From positions 248,001 through 312,000 of the forward strand of contig NZ_JQGC01000003.1 of assembly GCF_000743575.1 (NCBI RefSeq): DNA of 64,000 nucleotides. Direction: 5' to 3'. This DNA is from Devosia riboflavina. GTDB taxonomy: Bacteria > Pseudomonadota > Alphaproteobacteria > Rhizobiales > Devosiaceae. Of this stretch, positions 28,041 to 37,170 are shown piece after piece. Both the position numbers and the translations under genes were made by a program. The notes under the pieces were generated by a model. It did no database searches. It had not been told where the DNA came from and was given only the letters and a program-made list of their open reading frames with translations. Each line of letters begins with the position of its first letter. Positions within the stretch are counted from its first letter, which is position 1.

Positions 28041-28708
28041 GTTTTGCACTGCCCAAGGGCCTGATCGTTTCCTGCCAGGCGCGGGCGGATAACCCGCTGC
28101 ATGGCCCGGTCTTCATGGGCGCCATGGCGCTCGCCGCGCGCGATGGCGGGGCGAAGGGACTGCGGGCCAATGGCCCGACGGATATTCGCGCCGTGAAATC
28201 AGCGGACCTGCCGGTGATCGGCATTCACAAGGTGTTTTCGGACGAATACCCGGTCTATATCACGCCCGATTTCGACGCTGCGGCGGCGATTGTCGAGGCG
28301 GGGGCGGAAATCGTGGCGCTCGACTGCACCATGCGGCCGCGCAATGGGGAAAGTCCGGAAGTGCTGGTTCGGCGCATCCGCGAGGAGTTGAAGGCGGAGG
28401 TTTTCGCTGACATTTCCACCTTCGAGGAAGGCGTGGCGGCGGCCGACTGGGGCGCAACTTATGTTGCGACGACGCTGTCGGGCTATACGGAATATACCGA
28501 GCCCAAGCCGGAGTTTCCGGACCTCGAACTTTTGGAAAAGCTCTCAAAACGCCTTTCCGTTCCCGTGGTGGCAGAGGGGCGCTACAATACACCGGAATGG
28601 GTGAGGCGCGGTTTTGAGGCCGGTGCCCATGCCGTCGTGGTCGGTACGATGATCACCAATCCGCGCGAAATCACCAAAATGTTCGTCAGGGGCGGCGTGC
28701 CGGAATGA
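28037..28708 (+). CDS. nanE: N-acetylmannosamine-6-phosphate 2-epimerase
   Basis: About 223 residues from GTG 28037, which overlaps the permease stop. NanE interconverts ManNAc-6-phosphate and GlcNAc-6-phosphate in the cytosol. Family segments seen are GLIVSCQARADNPLHGP, the (beta/alpha)8 stretch IVALDCTMRPRNGE, ADISTFEEGVAAADWGATYVATTLSGYT, and PVVAEGRYNTPEWVRRGFEAGAHAVVVGTMIT. The usual partners NanA (sialate lyase) and NanT are not in the window. Its place after an ABC importer and before a sugar kinase suggests free ManNAc or a related amino sugar as the imported compound. Confidence 0.93.
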   Translation: MSFALPKGLIVSCQARADNPLHGPVFMGAMALAARDGGAKGLRANGPTDIRAVKSADLPVIGIHKVFSDEYPVYITPDFDAAAAIVEAGAEIVALDCTMRPRNGESPEVLVRRIREELKAEVFADISTFEEGVAAADWGATYVATTLSGYTEYTEPKPEFPDLELLEKLSKRLSVPVVAEGRYNTPEWVRRGFEAGAHAVVVGTMITNPREITKMFVRGGVPE

Positions 28709-29643
28709 CGGCTGTGCATCTCGGGGTCGATGTCGGCGGCACGGCCAGCCGGTGGGTGGCTTGTGACGATTCCGGCGCGGTGCTGGCGCGCGGAAAGACT
28801 TCAGGCGCTACGGGGCATCTGTTCAATCCGGCGGAGAAGGAACGGCTGCGGGTGGCGCTGAGTGCCATTGCGGCTGATCTCAAGGCGCAGGGTTTTGCCG
28901 TGAAATCGGCGACGACGGGGCTGACGGGATTTGGCGCCGTGGTGGCCGGGTTGATGCGTGAGCAACTGGTCGAGTTCTTTGGTGTCGCGGCGGAAAGCTG
29001 CATCACCGTCGACGATATGACGCTGGCCTATGCTTCCATTTTCAAGCCGGGCGAAGGGCACCTCATTTCGGCAGGCACGGGGTCGATCGGGCTCCATATC
29101 GGGGTTGGTGATGCCTATGTGCGGGTTGGTGGGCGCGGGATTCTCATTGATGATGCGGGTTCGGGGAGCTGGATTGCGCTGAAGGCGCTCGACACGCTGT
29201 TTCGGCGGCTGGATCACGATGGGTCGTTCGATGGCGTCGCTGTGCTGGCGGAAGAGATCGCAGCGCGGCTGGGCAGTGTCGAATGGCATGTGGTGCGTGA
29301 ATTTGTTTATGGCGGCGATCGCGGGCGGATCGGGACGCTGTCGGTGGCTGTTGGCGCTGCGGCGGAGCGGGGCGACCTGACGGCGCGGGAGATTTTGGCA
29401 TCGGCCGGGCGCGAGCTGGCGCTGATGGGGTCGGCGCTGACGGGACGGGTTGGGTCGAGGCCGATTGGTTTTGTCGGTGGCGTGTTGGCGCTGCCGGGGA
29501 TTCGGCAGGCGATTGTCGAGGCGCTGGCGGGGCACGAGGTGGTGTTCCCCGAGGCAGACGCGGCGCTAGCGGCGGCGCGGATGCAGACAAGCGCGAGTAC
29601 GGAGTGGCGCGCGGCGCTGGCGGGGAATACGGGGCTGGCTTGA
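28705..29643 (+). CDS. N-acetyl-sugar kinase, BadF/BadG/BcrA/BcrD ATPase family
   Basis: A 312-residue ASKHA-fold protein. The phosphate-1 loop LGVDVGGTASRWV is at residues 6-18, ISAGTGSIGLHI at about 112-123, and GRGILIDDAGSGSWIALKAL at about 135-154. The family includes N-acetylglucosamine kinase and the MurNAc/GlcNAc kinase MurK. Its ATG overlaps the nanE stop. It probably phosphorylates the imported N-acetyl-hexosamine at C6, making the substrate of NanE or MurQ. Which sugar it prefers is not visible. Confidence 0.85.
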   Translation: MTAVHLGVDVGGTASRWVACDDSGAVLARGKTSGATGHLFNPAEKERLRVALSAIAADLKAQGFAVKSATTGLTGFGAVVAGLMREQLVEFFGVAAESCITVDDMTLAYASIFKPGEGHLISAGTGSIGLHIGVGDAYVRVGGRGILIDDAGSGSWIALKALDTLFRRLDHDGSFDGVAVLAEEIAARLGSVEWHVVREFVYGGDRGRIGTLSVAVGAAAERGDLTAREILASAGRELALMGSALTGRVGSRPIGFVGGVLALPGIRQAIVEALAGHEVVFPEADAALAAARMQTSASTEWRAALAGNTGLA

Positions 29644-29722
29644 GCCACCGATTTTCCCTCGCCCCTTGCGGGAGAGGGACAGATTTTTCTGCGTTCAGCA
29701 GAAAATCAGGGTGAGGGGTTCT
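29643..29722. repeat. Left copy of the inverted repeat flanking tex
   Basis: About 78 bp running from GAGCCACCG through CCCTCGCCCCTTGCGGGAGA to GGTGAGGGGTT, itself able to fold (TTCTGCGTTCAGCAGAA). A nearly identical copy in inverted orientation is at 32274-32351. Confidence 0.85.
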
Positions 29723-29754
29723 CTCCCCACGCGCAGAGCTTGCCCATGGAGCCC

Positions 29755-29805
29755 ATACCCCTCATCCGCCCTTCGGGCACCTTCTCCCGCAAGGGGAGAA
29801 GGGAG
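29755..29805. repeat. Short GC hairpins between kinase and tex genes
   Basis: GCCCTTCGGGC and CCTTCTCCCGCAAGGGGAGAAGG form adjacent stem-loops in the convergent gap. They resemble parts of the larger flanking repeats and may serve as a bidirectional terminator. Confidence 0.5.
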
Positions 29806-29845
29806 AGCGGTGGGAGTGGAGGCGCCATTGGGCGCCCCAGCTGTC

Positions 29846-32140
29846 TTACTTCTTCTTCATCGCCGCGCTGAGCAGCGCACCGAACGCGCCTTGGTCGTTG
29901 GCCTTGGGCTTTTGTTCCGGGCGGGTGTTGGCTGGCCGTTGCTGCTGGGGGCGGTCCTCGCGGGCTGAAACGCCGCCGTCGCGGCGCATGGTGAGGGCGA
30001 TGCGTTTGCGCGGGACGTCGACTTCGACGACGGTCACTTTTACCACGTCGCCGGCTTTGACGACCTCATGCGGGTCTTTGACGAATTTGTCGGCGAGTTG
30101 GGAGACGTGGACCAGGCCATCCTGGTGCACGCCGATATCGACGAAGGCGCCGAAGGCGGCGACGTTGGTCACAGTGCCTTCGAGCTGCATGCCGGGTTTG
30201 AGGTGTTTGATGTCATCCACACCCTCGGCAAAGGTCGCGGTCTTGAAGGCGGGGCGCGGGTCGCGGCCGGGCTTTTCCAATTCGCCGATGATGTCGCGGA
30301 CGGTGGGGAGACCGAAGCGTTCGTCGACGAAGACGCGGGGGTCGAGGGCTTTGAGGGCGGAGGGGTCGCTCATCAGGGCGCGGACGTCGCGGCCGCAGGC
30401 GGCGACGATTTTTCTGGCGACACCATAGGCTTCGGGGTGGACCGAGGAGGCATCGAGCGGTTCGGTGCCATTGGGGATTCGCAGGAACCCGGCTGCCTGC
30501 TCAAAAGTGCGCTGGCCGAGGCGGGCGACCGAGAGCAGGTCTTTGCGGGTTTTGAAGGGGCCGTTGGCGTCGCGGTGCGCGACGATAGATTCGGCGATGG
30601 AGGCGCCGAGGCCGGAGACGCGGGCGAGGAGTGGTGCGGAGGCGGTGTTGAGGTCGACGCCGACGGCGTTCACCGCGTCTTCCACCACGCCATCGAGCGA
30701 TTTGGCGAGGCGGTACTGATCGACGTCGTGCTGGTATTGGCCGACACCGATGCTCTTGGGCTCGATCTTGACCAGTTCCGCCAGGGGGTCCTGCAGGCGG
30801 CGGGCGATGGAGACGGCGCCGCGGAGGGACACGTCGAGGCCGGGGAATTCGGCGGCGGCCAATTCGGAGGCGGAATAGACCGAGGCACCGGCTTCAGAGA
30901 CGATCACCTTGAGCGGCTTGGGCGCGGGCATGTCGGCCAGCATTTCGGCGACGAGCTTTTCGGTTTCTCTGGAGCCAGTGCCGTTGCCGATGGCGATCAG
31001 TTCGACATTGTGGGCGCGGATGAGCTTTGCCAGTTCAACCTGGGTGCCGGTGACGTCGTTGCGCGGCGGGAAGGGGTAGACCGTGGAGGTCGCGAGGACT
31101 CTGCCGGTGCCGTCGACAATGGCGACCTTTACGCCGGTGCGGATGCCGGGGTCGAGGCCCATGGTGGCGCGGGAGCCGGCGGGGGCGGCGAGGAGAAGGT
31201 CTTTCAGATTGCGGGCGAAGACGGTGATGGCTTCTTCGTCGGCACGTTCGCGGAGGTCACGCATGAGATCGAGCGAGAGGTGGACATAGAGTTTTGTGCG
31301 CCAGGCCCAGCCGGCGACGTCGAGGAGCCATTTATCGCCGGGGAGGCTACCACCGATCTGGTAGGCCGAAGCCACCATGCGGACGGCGGGTTTGACGGCG
31401 GCGGTGTCGTCGGCATCGACTTCGATATCGACGGAGAGCACTTCCTCGTTGCGGCCGCGCAGCATGGCGAGGGCACGGTGGCTGGGGGCGGTGGCCCAGC
31501 GCTCGGTGTGATCGAAATAATCGGAGAATTTGGCGCCGGCTTCCTGTTTGCCGTCGATGACCTTGGCGCGGAGCGTGGCACGGTCCTTCATATAGGTGCG
31601 CAGGCGGCCGACGAGATCGGCGTTTTCGGCCATCTGTTCGACGATGATGTCGCGGGCGCCGTCGAGTGCGGTTTTGGCGTCTGGGATGTCGTCGTTGAAA
31701 TAGGACGGGGCGAGGTCGGCGGGGACGAGGCGGCGATCATTGAGGATCGCTTCGGCAAGGGGCCCCAGACCGCGCTCGCGAGCGATTTCGGCCTTGGTGC
31801 GGCGCTTGGGCTTAAATGGCAGATAAATGTCTTCGAGCTCGGCCTTGGTGGGGGCGGCGGCGAGGGCGGCGGCGATTTCGGGGGTGAGCTTACCCTGCTC
31901 GGTGATGGATTTCAGGATCGCATCGCGGCGGGCGTCGAGTTCGCGGAGATAGCCGAGGCGCTCTTCGAGATTGCGGAGTTGGGTGTCGTCGAGCCCGCCC
32001 GTCACTTCCTTGCGGTAGCGGGCGATGAAGGGGACGGTGGCGCCGCCGTCGAGGAGTTCGATGGCCGCCTTGGCCTGATCGGGCTTGGCGCCGATTTCCT
32101 GGGCAATGCGGGTGGCAAGGTTTTGAGTGGGGAGCGCCAT
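29846..32140 (-). CDS. tex: RNA-binding transcription accessory protein Tex
   Basis: 764 residues, typical for Tex. The domains are an N-terminal helical region ([41 protein letters not shown]), a YqgF/RuvC-like domain ([20 protein letters not shown], near 327), helix-hairpin-helix DNA-binding repeats ([19 protein letters not shown]), and a C-terminal S1 RNA-binding domain ([35 protein letters not shown], about 643-710). A basic Lys-rich tail ends the protein. It is a cytosolic nucleic-acid-binding factor. It stands alone here, enclosed by a pair of inverted 78-bp repeats. Confidence 0.96.
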   Translation of the reverse strand: MALPTQNLATRIAQEIGAKPDQAKAAIELLDGGATVPFIARYRKEVTGGLDDTQLRNLEERLGYLRELDARRDAILKSITEQGKLTPEIAAALAAAPTKAELEDIYLPFKPKRRTKAEIARERGLGPLAEAILNDRRLVPADLAPSYFNDDIPDAKTALDGARDIIVEQMAENADLVGRLRTYMKDRATLRAKVIDGKQEAGAKFSDYFDHTERWATAPSHRALAMLRGRNEEVLSVDIEVDADDTAAVKPAVRMVASAYQIGGSLPGDKWLLDVAGWAWRTKLYVHLSLDLMRDLRERADEEAITVFARNLKDLLLAAPAGSRATMGLDPGIRTGVKVAIVDGTGRVLATSTVYPFPPRNDVTGTQVELAKLIRAHNVELIAIGNGTGSRETEKLVAEMLADMPAPKPLKVIVSEAGASVYSASELAAAEFPGLDVSLRGAVSIARRLQDPLAELVKIEPKSIGVGQYQHDVDQYRLAKSLDGVVEDAVNAVGVDLNTASAPLLARVSGLGASIAESIVAHRDANGPFKTRKDLLSVARLGQRTFEQAAGFLRIPNGTEPLDASSVHPEAYGVARKIVAACGRDVRALMSDPSALKALDPRVFVDERFGLPTVRDIIGELEKPGRDPRPAFKTATFAEGVDDIKHLKPGMQLEGTVTNVAAFGAFVDIGVHQDGLVHVSQLADKFVKDPHEVVKAGDVVKVTVVEVDVPRKRIALTMRRDGGVSAREDRPQQQRPANTRPEQKPKANDQGAFGALLSAAMKKK

Positions 32141-32273
32141 GGGTCAGCCAGTCTGGATTCGCGTTGGCGCGACCATAATGGGGATTTTGGCGAAAACCCA
32201 ATCGGTGGGGTGAGAGGGTGTGGAAACTCTACTCCATCGGGGCTTCGCCACTCGCTCCTCTGCGGAGGATAGA

Positions 32274-32351
32274 GACCCCTCACCCTGATTTTCTGCTGAA
32301 CGCAGAAAATCTGTCCCTCTCCCGCAAGGGGCGAGGGGAAGTTCGGTGGCT
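32274..32351. repeat. Right copy of the inverted repeat flanking tex
   Basis: Reverse complement of the 29643-29722 repeat with only a few differences (one T-run length change and a few substitutions near the outer end). The gap to the next gene is only three bases. Confidence 0.85.
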
Positions 32352-32354
32352 CCC

Positions 32355-34910
32355 CTACACGCTCGACATTTCGCGCAGCAGCAGGGCTGGGCGGATGGAG
32401 AGAACCCGCAACAGCGTCGTAGCGCCGAGGATGGCGGTCATGCCGACGAGGCCGGCGACGACGAGGCCGATGGTGGCGGGATCGACGGCGAAGGAGACGT
32501 TGAGGAGGACCTGGGTGAGGAGCCAGGCCGTGAAGATGCCGGCGGGGATGGCGATGATTGCCGCGAAGACGGCGAGGAGGAGGAACTGGATCAGGGCCGA
32601 GACCAGGATCTCGCTGCGCTTGGCCCCTAAAACCTTGTTGAGGACGGCGTCAGATTCGCGCTGGCGGCGACCGGCGGCGAGGCTGCCGATGAGGATGAGG
32701 AGGCCATTGAGGACAGCGATGCCGCCCACGGCTGCCACCGCGAGGGAAAGCTGGCTCAGGGCTTCGGTGATGCGGGTGAGCGTGGCGCCGATTTCGATGA
32801 ATTTGATGTCGATGAATTCATTGGCGAGGAAGCGTTCGACCTCTTCTTCGCGGCCGGGTTCGGCGGTGACGGCGGCGAGGATGGTGGAGGGATACATGTC
32901 CAACACGCCGGGGGAGAAGGCGACGAGGAAGTCGATGCCGCCCTGCCAGGCATAGTCGCGGAAATTGCCGACCGTGGCGGTGACGGTTTCGCCGAAAATT
33001 TCGAAGGTGATTTCGTCGCCGATTTTTGCGCCGAGCCCCTGGCGCAGGTTTTGGTGCAGGGAGACGAGGGCGGGACCGGTATAGTCGGCGGGCCACCACT
33101 GGCCTTCGACAAGGCGCGAGGCCGGGGGCAGGACCGTGCGATAGGTCATGGGGATTTCGCCCGAGAGCAGGAAGGCGGCTTCGGGGCCGTTGGCGGCGAG
33201 ATTTTCGATCGGGGTGCCGGCAATGGTCATGACCGTGCCGCGCAGCATGGGGGTGGCGGTGACCAGCTCGATGCCGTGCTCGGGGCCAACGGAGGCCTGC
33301 AAGGTTTCCATTTCGTCGGGAAAAAGGTCGGAGGCGACGAGGGTCGGGGCGTCGAAGACCGAGGCGCCCAAGAATTCGTTGCGGAGGTTGATGGCGAGGA
33401 CCTGTACGACGACGAGGATCACCATGGCGAGGCCGACGGCGGTGACGACGGCGGACGAGTTTCGCGTGGTGCCGATGATAGCGCGGAGCGACTGGCGCAG
33501 GGGGCGCCAGCGGGCGGTGGGAAGTTTGGTAAGGCCGATGAGGGCGAGACGGCTGCCGAGTTGCAGGAGTACGGCAGCGCCGATGGCGGAGCCGGCGAAG
33601 GCGAGGACCAGGGTGAGGTCCTTGGTGAGGACCACTGCGAGCCAGAAGAAGAGGAGAATGGCGATGGCGAGGGGCAGGAGTTCGGCGGAGGCGATGAACT
33701 TGCGCCAATCGATACGCGGGGCGCCGAGACCTTTCGAGCGGAAGAGATTGGCCGGAGACACCATCTGCGCCTGAACGAGGGGCAGATAGGAGAAGGCGAA
33801 GGCGGTGAGGAGGCCGACGGCGCCGGCGACGAGGACGGCGACAAGGTCGATCTCGCGGGCGAGCGGAATGCCGATGGCTTCGCCCACAGCGGGGAGCACG
33901 ACGAGGCCGATGGTGACGCCGACGACAATGCCGATGCCGACGCCGACAAGGCCGAGGGCCAGCACTTGCACGAGGAAGTGGACGAGGACGCGCCAGCGGG
34001 CGGCGCCGAGGCTGCGGAGCACGGCGATAACGCCGGAGCGTTCGCCGATATAGGCGGACATGACGCTCCAGACGGAGACGCCGCCGATCAGCAGGGAGCC
34101 GAGGCCGACGACCATCAGGAAGCCGGTGAAGAGCTCATAGTATCGCAGCATGGGGCCGAGGCCATCGAGGGCCGAGCGGATTTCCCAGCCGGCATCGCCG
34201 AGTTCGGCGGCGAGACGCGTGCGTTCGGCTTCAGTGTCACCGGAGGCGAGCAGCAGCTTGTAGCGGAAATTGGTGCCGAGGCCCGGAAGGGGCGAGGTGC
34301 GGTCGGAAACGTGGGCAAAGCCATCGGTGCTGAGCAGGGTCGAAAGGCCCAGGCGGAAGCCGCGGACGGGGCCATCGGGGAGGCCGGTCAGGGTGCCGCG
34401 AACGGCAAAATCGGTGCCGCCGATGGAGATGGTGTCGCCGGTCTTGAGACCGAGCTGGTCGAGCATGACGGGATCGACGAGGGCGCCGAACATGCCGTCG
34501 CGTTCTTCGAGGGCATTGAACGGCGAGACCATGGCTTCGGCATCGCTGGTGCCAACGCCACCGAGAAGGGGATAACCGGGGCCGGCGGCGACGAGGTCGA
34601 CAAAGGCTTCGCCGGTGGGGGATTCGGCGCCGAGGTTGGTTTCGATGACGCTGGCGAGCGTGCCGGCCTGTTCGAGAATGGCGAGTTCGCTGGCGTTCGC
34701 CGCACGGTCGGAGCGGGTGAATTCGAGATCGCCGCCCATGAGCATGGCCGCGTTCTGGTCGACGGCGCGGGTGATGGCCGAGGAGACAGCGGAGACGCCG
34801 GCGATCAGCGCCGTGCCGACGGCGAGGCAGATGATGAGGAGGGAAAAGCGAGCCCAGTCGCCGGCCATTTCCTTGAGGCCCACGCGGGCCGCGGCGAAGA
34901 CGGCGCGCAT
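32355..34910 (-). CDS. ABC transporter permease, FtsX/YbbP-like
   Basis: An 851-residue membrane protein with the MacB/FtsX layout duplicated. An N-terminal membrane segment is followed by a large periplasmic domain, a set of three membrane segments with LLIGGVSVWSVMSAYIGERSGVIAVLRSLGA (near 290), a central helix, a second periplasmic domain and three C-terminal segments. The length and duplicated FtsX domains match YbbP-type permeases. The ATG overlaps the stop of the ATPase gene (ATGA), so the two form one complex. The substrate is unknown; family members move lipid or envelope components or act as mechanotransmitters. Confidence 0.9.
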   Translation of the reverse strand: MRAVFAAARVGLKEMAGDWARFSLLIICLAVGTALIAGVSAVSSAITRAVDQNAAMLMGGDLEFTRSDRAANASELAILEQAGTLASVIETNLGAESPTGEAFVDLVAAGPGYPLLGGVGTSDAEAMVSPFNALEERDGMFGALVDPVMLDQLGLKTGDTISIGGTDFAVRGTLTGLPDGPVRGFRLGLSTLLSTDGFAHVSDRTSPLPGLGTNFRYKLLLASGDTEAERTRLAAELGDAGWEIRSALDGLGPMLRYYELFTGFLMVVGLGSLLIGGVSVWSVMSAYIGERSGVIAVLRSLGAARWRVLVHFLVQVLALGLVGVGIGIVVGVTIGLVVLPAVGEAIGIPLAREIDLVAVLVAGAVGLLTAFAFSYLPLVQAQMVSPANLFRSKGLGAPRIDWRKFIASAELLPLAIAILLFFWLAVVLTKDLTLVLAFAGSAIGAAVLLQLGSRLALIGLTKLPTARWRPLRQSLRAIIGTTRNSSAVVTAVGLAMVILVVVQVLAINLRNEFLGASVFDAPTLVASDLFPDEMETLQASVGPEHGIELVTATPMLRGTVMTIAGTPIENLAANGPEAAFLLSGEIPMTYRTVLPPASRLVEGQWWPADYTGPALVSLHQNLRQGLGAKIGDEITFEIFGETVTATVGNFRDYAWQGGIDFLVAFSPGVLDMYPSTILAAVTAEPGREEEVERFLANEFIDIKFIEIGATLTRITEALSQLSLAVAAVGGIAVLNGLLILIGSLAAGRRQRESDAVLNKVLGAKRSEILVSALIQFLLLAVFAAIIAIPAGIFTAWLLTQVLLNVSFAVDPATIGLVVAGLVGMTAILGATTLLRVLSIRPALLLREMSSV

Positions 34911-35674
34911 CAGTGCTTGCCCGTGGTTTCGGTCAGTTGACCCTGTTCCATGGTGAAGCGGCGGTCGGTGCGCTCGGCGAGGTGCGCATCGTGCGTGATC
35001 ATGACGACGGCAGTGCCGTTCTGGCGGGCGAGGTTGAACATGAGTTCCACCACCACGGCGCCGGACTTCTGGTCGAGATTGCCGGTGGGTTCGTCGGCCA
35101 AAAGTAGACGCGGCTTGGTGACGAGGGCGCGGGCGAGGCCGACGCGCTGCTGTTCGCCGCCGGAAAGAGCCGAGGGGCGATGATCGAGGCGTTTTCCCAG
35201 GCCGACGGCGTCGAGCGCGGCGGCAGCTTCCTTGCGCACATCGCTCAATTTCATGTCGGGGCGGGCGATTTCGAGCGCGAGGCCCACATTGTCGAGGGCC
35301 GTCAGCGAGGGAATGAGGTGAAAGCTCTGGAAGACGATGCCGAGGGTGTTGCGGCGGAAGACGGCCATGGCGTCTTCGTCGAGTTTTGTGATGTCGGTGC
35401 CGCCCACCTGGATGTGGCCGGCGCTGGCGCGCTCGAGACCGGCGAGGAGCATCAGGAGCGAGGTCTTGCCGCTGCCCGAGGGGCCGACAATGGCGACCAC
35501 TTCGGCCGGATTCACGGAGAGATCGACTGCGCGCAAAATGTTGAGCGGCTTGCCGGCGACATCGACGCTATAATCGACCTTGCTGGCAATGATGATCGGG
35601 CTATTGGCCATGCGCGCCGCTTTCTTGGAAGGAGCAGGAGCATCGGAAAGCGGGGACTGATCAGGCGCGGACAC
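34910..35674 (-). CDS. ABC transporter ATPase, YbbA/LolD-like
   Basis: 254 residues from GTG 35674 with a GGAGG site four bases upstream; ATG 35611 is an alternative. Walker A IVGPSGSGKTSLLML, signature LSGGEQQRVGLARAL, Walker B LLLADEPTGNLD and the switch MITHDAHLAERTDRRFTMEQG are characteristic of the MacB/LolD/YbbA group. It energises the large permease that follows. The esterase TesA, often next to ybbAP in enterobacteria, is absent. Confidence 0.92.
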   Translation of the reverse strand: MSAPDQSPLSDAPAPSKKAARMANSPIIIASKVDYSVDVAGKPLNILRAVDLSVNPAEVVAIVGPSGSGKTSLLMLLAGLERASAGHIQVGGTDITKLDEDAMAVFRRNTLGIVFQSFHLIPSLTALDNVGLALEIARPDMKLSDVRKEAAAALDAVGLGKRLDHRPSALSGGEQQRVGLARALVTKPRLLLADEPTGNLDQKSGAVVVELMFNLARQNGTAVVMITHDAHLAERTDRRFTMEQGQLTETTGKH

Positions 35675-35810
35675 GCTGCCTCCGGCGATATTGGTTTACG
35701 CAGCGTAAATGCCGCATCTTTGCGCAATCATATTAAACTGGCATTGTTGGATGAAGTACTAAAGAAGTCATGCTCCGGTGGGCGGACAATTATGACCAAG
35801 AGGATTTGAC

Positions 35811-36329
35811 GTGGTGAAGGGTGGGAAGAGCGCCATTGGCGTGGCGATGATGCTGGTTGGTCTGGCCGCAACGCCGGCGCTGGCGGGGCCGGGCGAGCAG
35901 GCGCTGCTGGCTTCCTATGTCGGCAACTGGCGCGGGGAAAGCATCCTGCAGGGGGGCGACAAGCCCGAACCCTTTCGCTGCCGATTGGCCGTAAGCCCCG
36001 GAAATTCCGGCAAAATCAACTATACCGGCCGCTGCACGCTGGTGAACATGAACCTCTCGGTGTCAGGCACCATCGCCTATGTGGATGCCAAGGGCCAGTA
36101 TGAAGCGGTGATGACCTCCAATGCCGGCTTTTCGGGCATTGCCGTGGGCAAGCAGGGCGGCGACGAGATCGGCTTCGACCTTGTCGAGCGCCAGAAGGAT
36201 CGCGGCGGCAATGACGTTGCCATCGGCTCGCGCATCTTCCTCGTCGGCGATTCGATTCGCGTGGATTTCCAGGTCGAGTTCAACGATTCGGGGAAGCTCC
36301 TGACCACCAGCGTGCCTTTCGCGCGCTGA
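35811..36329 (+). CDS. Secreted protein of unknown function, 172 residues
   Basis: The family is not recognised. Translation probably starts at GTG 35811 (AGAGGA site). A signal peptide (MVKGGKSAIGVAMMLVGLAATPALA, about 25 residues) leads to a mature domain of about 147 residues. That domain has alternating short beta-like stretches and two cysteines (in FRCRL and GRCTL) that could form a disulfide in the periplasm. GNWRGESILQGG and the repeated Gly-rich turns suggest a small beta-barrel or beta-sandwich. It is divergent from the ABC exporter genes, which may or may not be functionally linked. Confidence 0.8.
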   Translation: MVKGGKSAIGVAMMLVGLAATPALAGPGEQALLASYVGNWRGESILQGGDKPEPFRCRLAVSPGNSGKINYTGRCTLVNMNLSVSGTIAYVDAKGQYEAVMTSNAGFSGIAVGKQGGDEIGFDLVERQKDRGGNDVAIGSRIFLVGDSIRVDFQVEFNDSGKLLTTSVPFAR

Positions 36330-36435
36330 TCACAAGGTTTTGCCCGGCCCTTTGTTATGAGGGCGGGCGGACCGATCCCGCGGGACCATGACCGGGGCGC
36401 ATAATGGCGTGCCCCGTCCGAGCGTCTTCCTGCGC

Positions 36436-36464
36436 AAAAACATGATCAACTGTGTCATGTTTTT
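36436..36464. other. Perfect 10-bp inverted repeat AAAAACATGA/TCATGTTTTT
   Basis: Stem of ten A/T-rich pairs around a 9-base loop, ending in five Ts. It could be a weak terminator for the 35811 gene or part of an operator. Confidence 0.4.
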
Positions 36465-36614
36465 ACCACACGACGAAAGTCGAGTACGGTTTTTCGATTT
36501 TTTCGCGCATTGCGCATCACGCCCTACTGGTGAAAACGCAAAAGCTCGCCTATCTTGCCATCGCTGCGCCGCAAATGGCGCGCACCCATACGTTCAACAC
36601 TCGCAAGGAGAGGA

Positions 36615-36725
36615 ATGACGATGACGACATCGCCGACCATTACCATCCATGCCCTGTGTTCGCTCGTAGTAGCCCGCCGCACTGACGCCAAACGCTGGCA
36701 AGGGTTCTGCTCGAAACGAATGTGA
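36615..36725 (+). CDS. Possible 36-residue leader peptide
   Basis: ATG 36615 follows a GGAG site. The product starts MTMTTSPTITIHALCSL and contains a basic C-terminal half (RRTDAKRWQGFCSKRM). Its stop lies inside the first CRP-type palindrome. There is no homology that I recognise, and the overlap with a regulatory site argues against it. Low confidence. Confidence 0.25.
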   Translation: MTMTTSPTITIHALCSLVVARRTDAKRWQGFCSKRM

Positions 36726-36759
36726 CAGTCGTCACATTTGCAATGTGACTGAAGTCACA
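36721..36759 (+). promoter_or_regulatory. Two tandem perfect CRP/FNR-family palindromes
   Basis: TGTGACAGTCGTCACA (36721-36736) and TGTGACTGAAGTCACA (36744-36759) each fit the TGTGA-N6-TCACA consensus of CRP-type activators, with centres 23 bp apart. A TAAAGA hexamer at 36783-36788 would put a start near 36795, about 42-43 bases after the second centre, which is a class II activator position for the 36911 gene. Confidence 0.7.
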
Positions 36760-36910
36760 TTCACGGTGTGAAACCAGCCAAATAAAGATCTGGCAGCAGT
36801 CACACCACCGTCTCAGAGTTTCGATAGACCCGCAGCGAAATGGCCTCACCGGCGTGGACAGTTCCACCGCCCGTGTTTTTCCATTCGTCGCGCAAGTGGA
36901 GATTCCACCC

Positions 36911-37126
36911 ATGCAGGAAAACAGTTTTTCTAAGGCCGAAACACTCCGGCCAACCGTGATCGAAGTCGGCGGCGAGCCACAGGGCGTCGTCGTGCCGACC
37001 GAGGGCGGCTATCGCTTCCTCGCCGTCAAGCTGCCGGCCTTCGTGGTCGACGGCCAGCATTTTGCTAGCGTTGAAATCGCCCATCGGGCGGTGCGCGACG
37101 CCGTGCAGGGTGCCGCAGAACTCTAG
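36911..37126 (+). CDS. Small protein of unknown function, 71 residues
   Basis: ATG 36911 follows GTGGAGATTCCACCC. The product begins MQENSFSKAETLRPTV, continues GGEPQGVVVPTEGGYRFLAVKLPAF and ends RDAVQGAAEL. It has no signal peptide or membrane segment and looks like a compact globular alpha/beta protein. The composition is that of a real gene. It is monocistronic: CRP-type sites lie about 160 bp upstream and a strong intrinsic terminator 45 bp downstream. I do not recognise the family with certainty and assign no function. Confidence 0.75.
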   Translation: MQENSFSKAETLRPTVIEVGGEPQGVVVPTEGGYRFLAVKLPAFVVDGQHFASVEIAHRAVRDAVQGAAEL

Positions 37127-37170
37127 GCGCGGTCGGCCCGGGCCGCGCTCCATCATTCATGCTCCCTGCC

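Larger units (their letters stand above)
36330..36910. other. 581-bp regulatory gap with hairpin and CRP-type sites
   Basis: No well-supported gene. It is more AT-rich than its neighbours. It holds a perfect A/T hairpin at 36436-36464, a possible 36-residue ORF at 36615-36725, two perfect TGTGAC-N4-GTCACA palindromes at 36721 and 36744, and a promoter-like TAAAGA near 36784. A small RNA could be encoded here but cannot be shown. Confidence 0.5.

Noticed and set aside
29656..29968. Plus-strand frame across the repeat and the 3' end of tex
   Set aside because: It is made mostly of repeat sequence and antisense tex, with no ribosome site or motif.
30068..32272. Long open frame (734 codons) on the plus strand antisense to tex
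   Set aside because: Rich in Gly, Val, Asp and Glu repeats, as expected from the reverse complement of a GC-rich gene; tex itself is complete with all its domains.
33051..34940. 629-codon plus-strand frame opposite the FtsX-like permease
   Set aside because: Low-complexity Gly/Ala/Glu/Asp composition and no domain; the opposite strand has a full permease with an ATPase partner.
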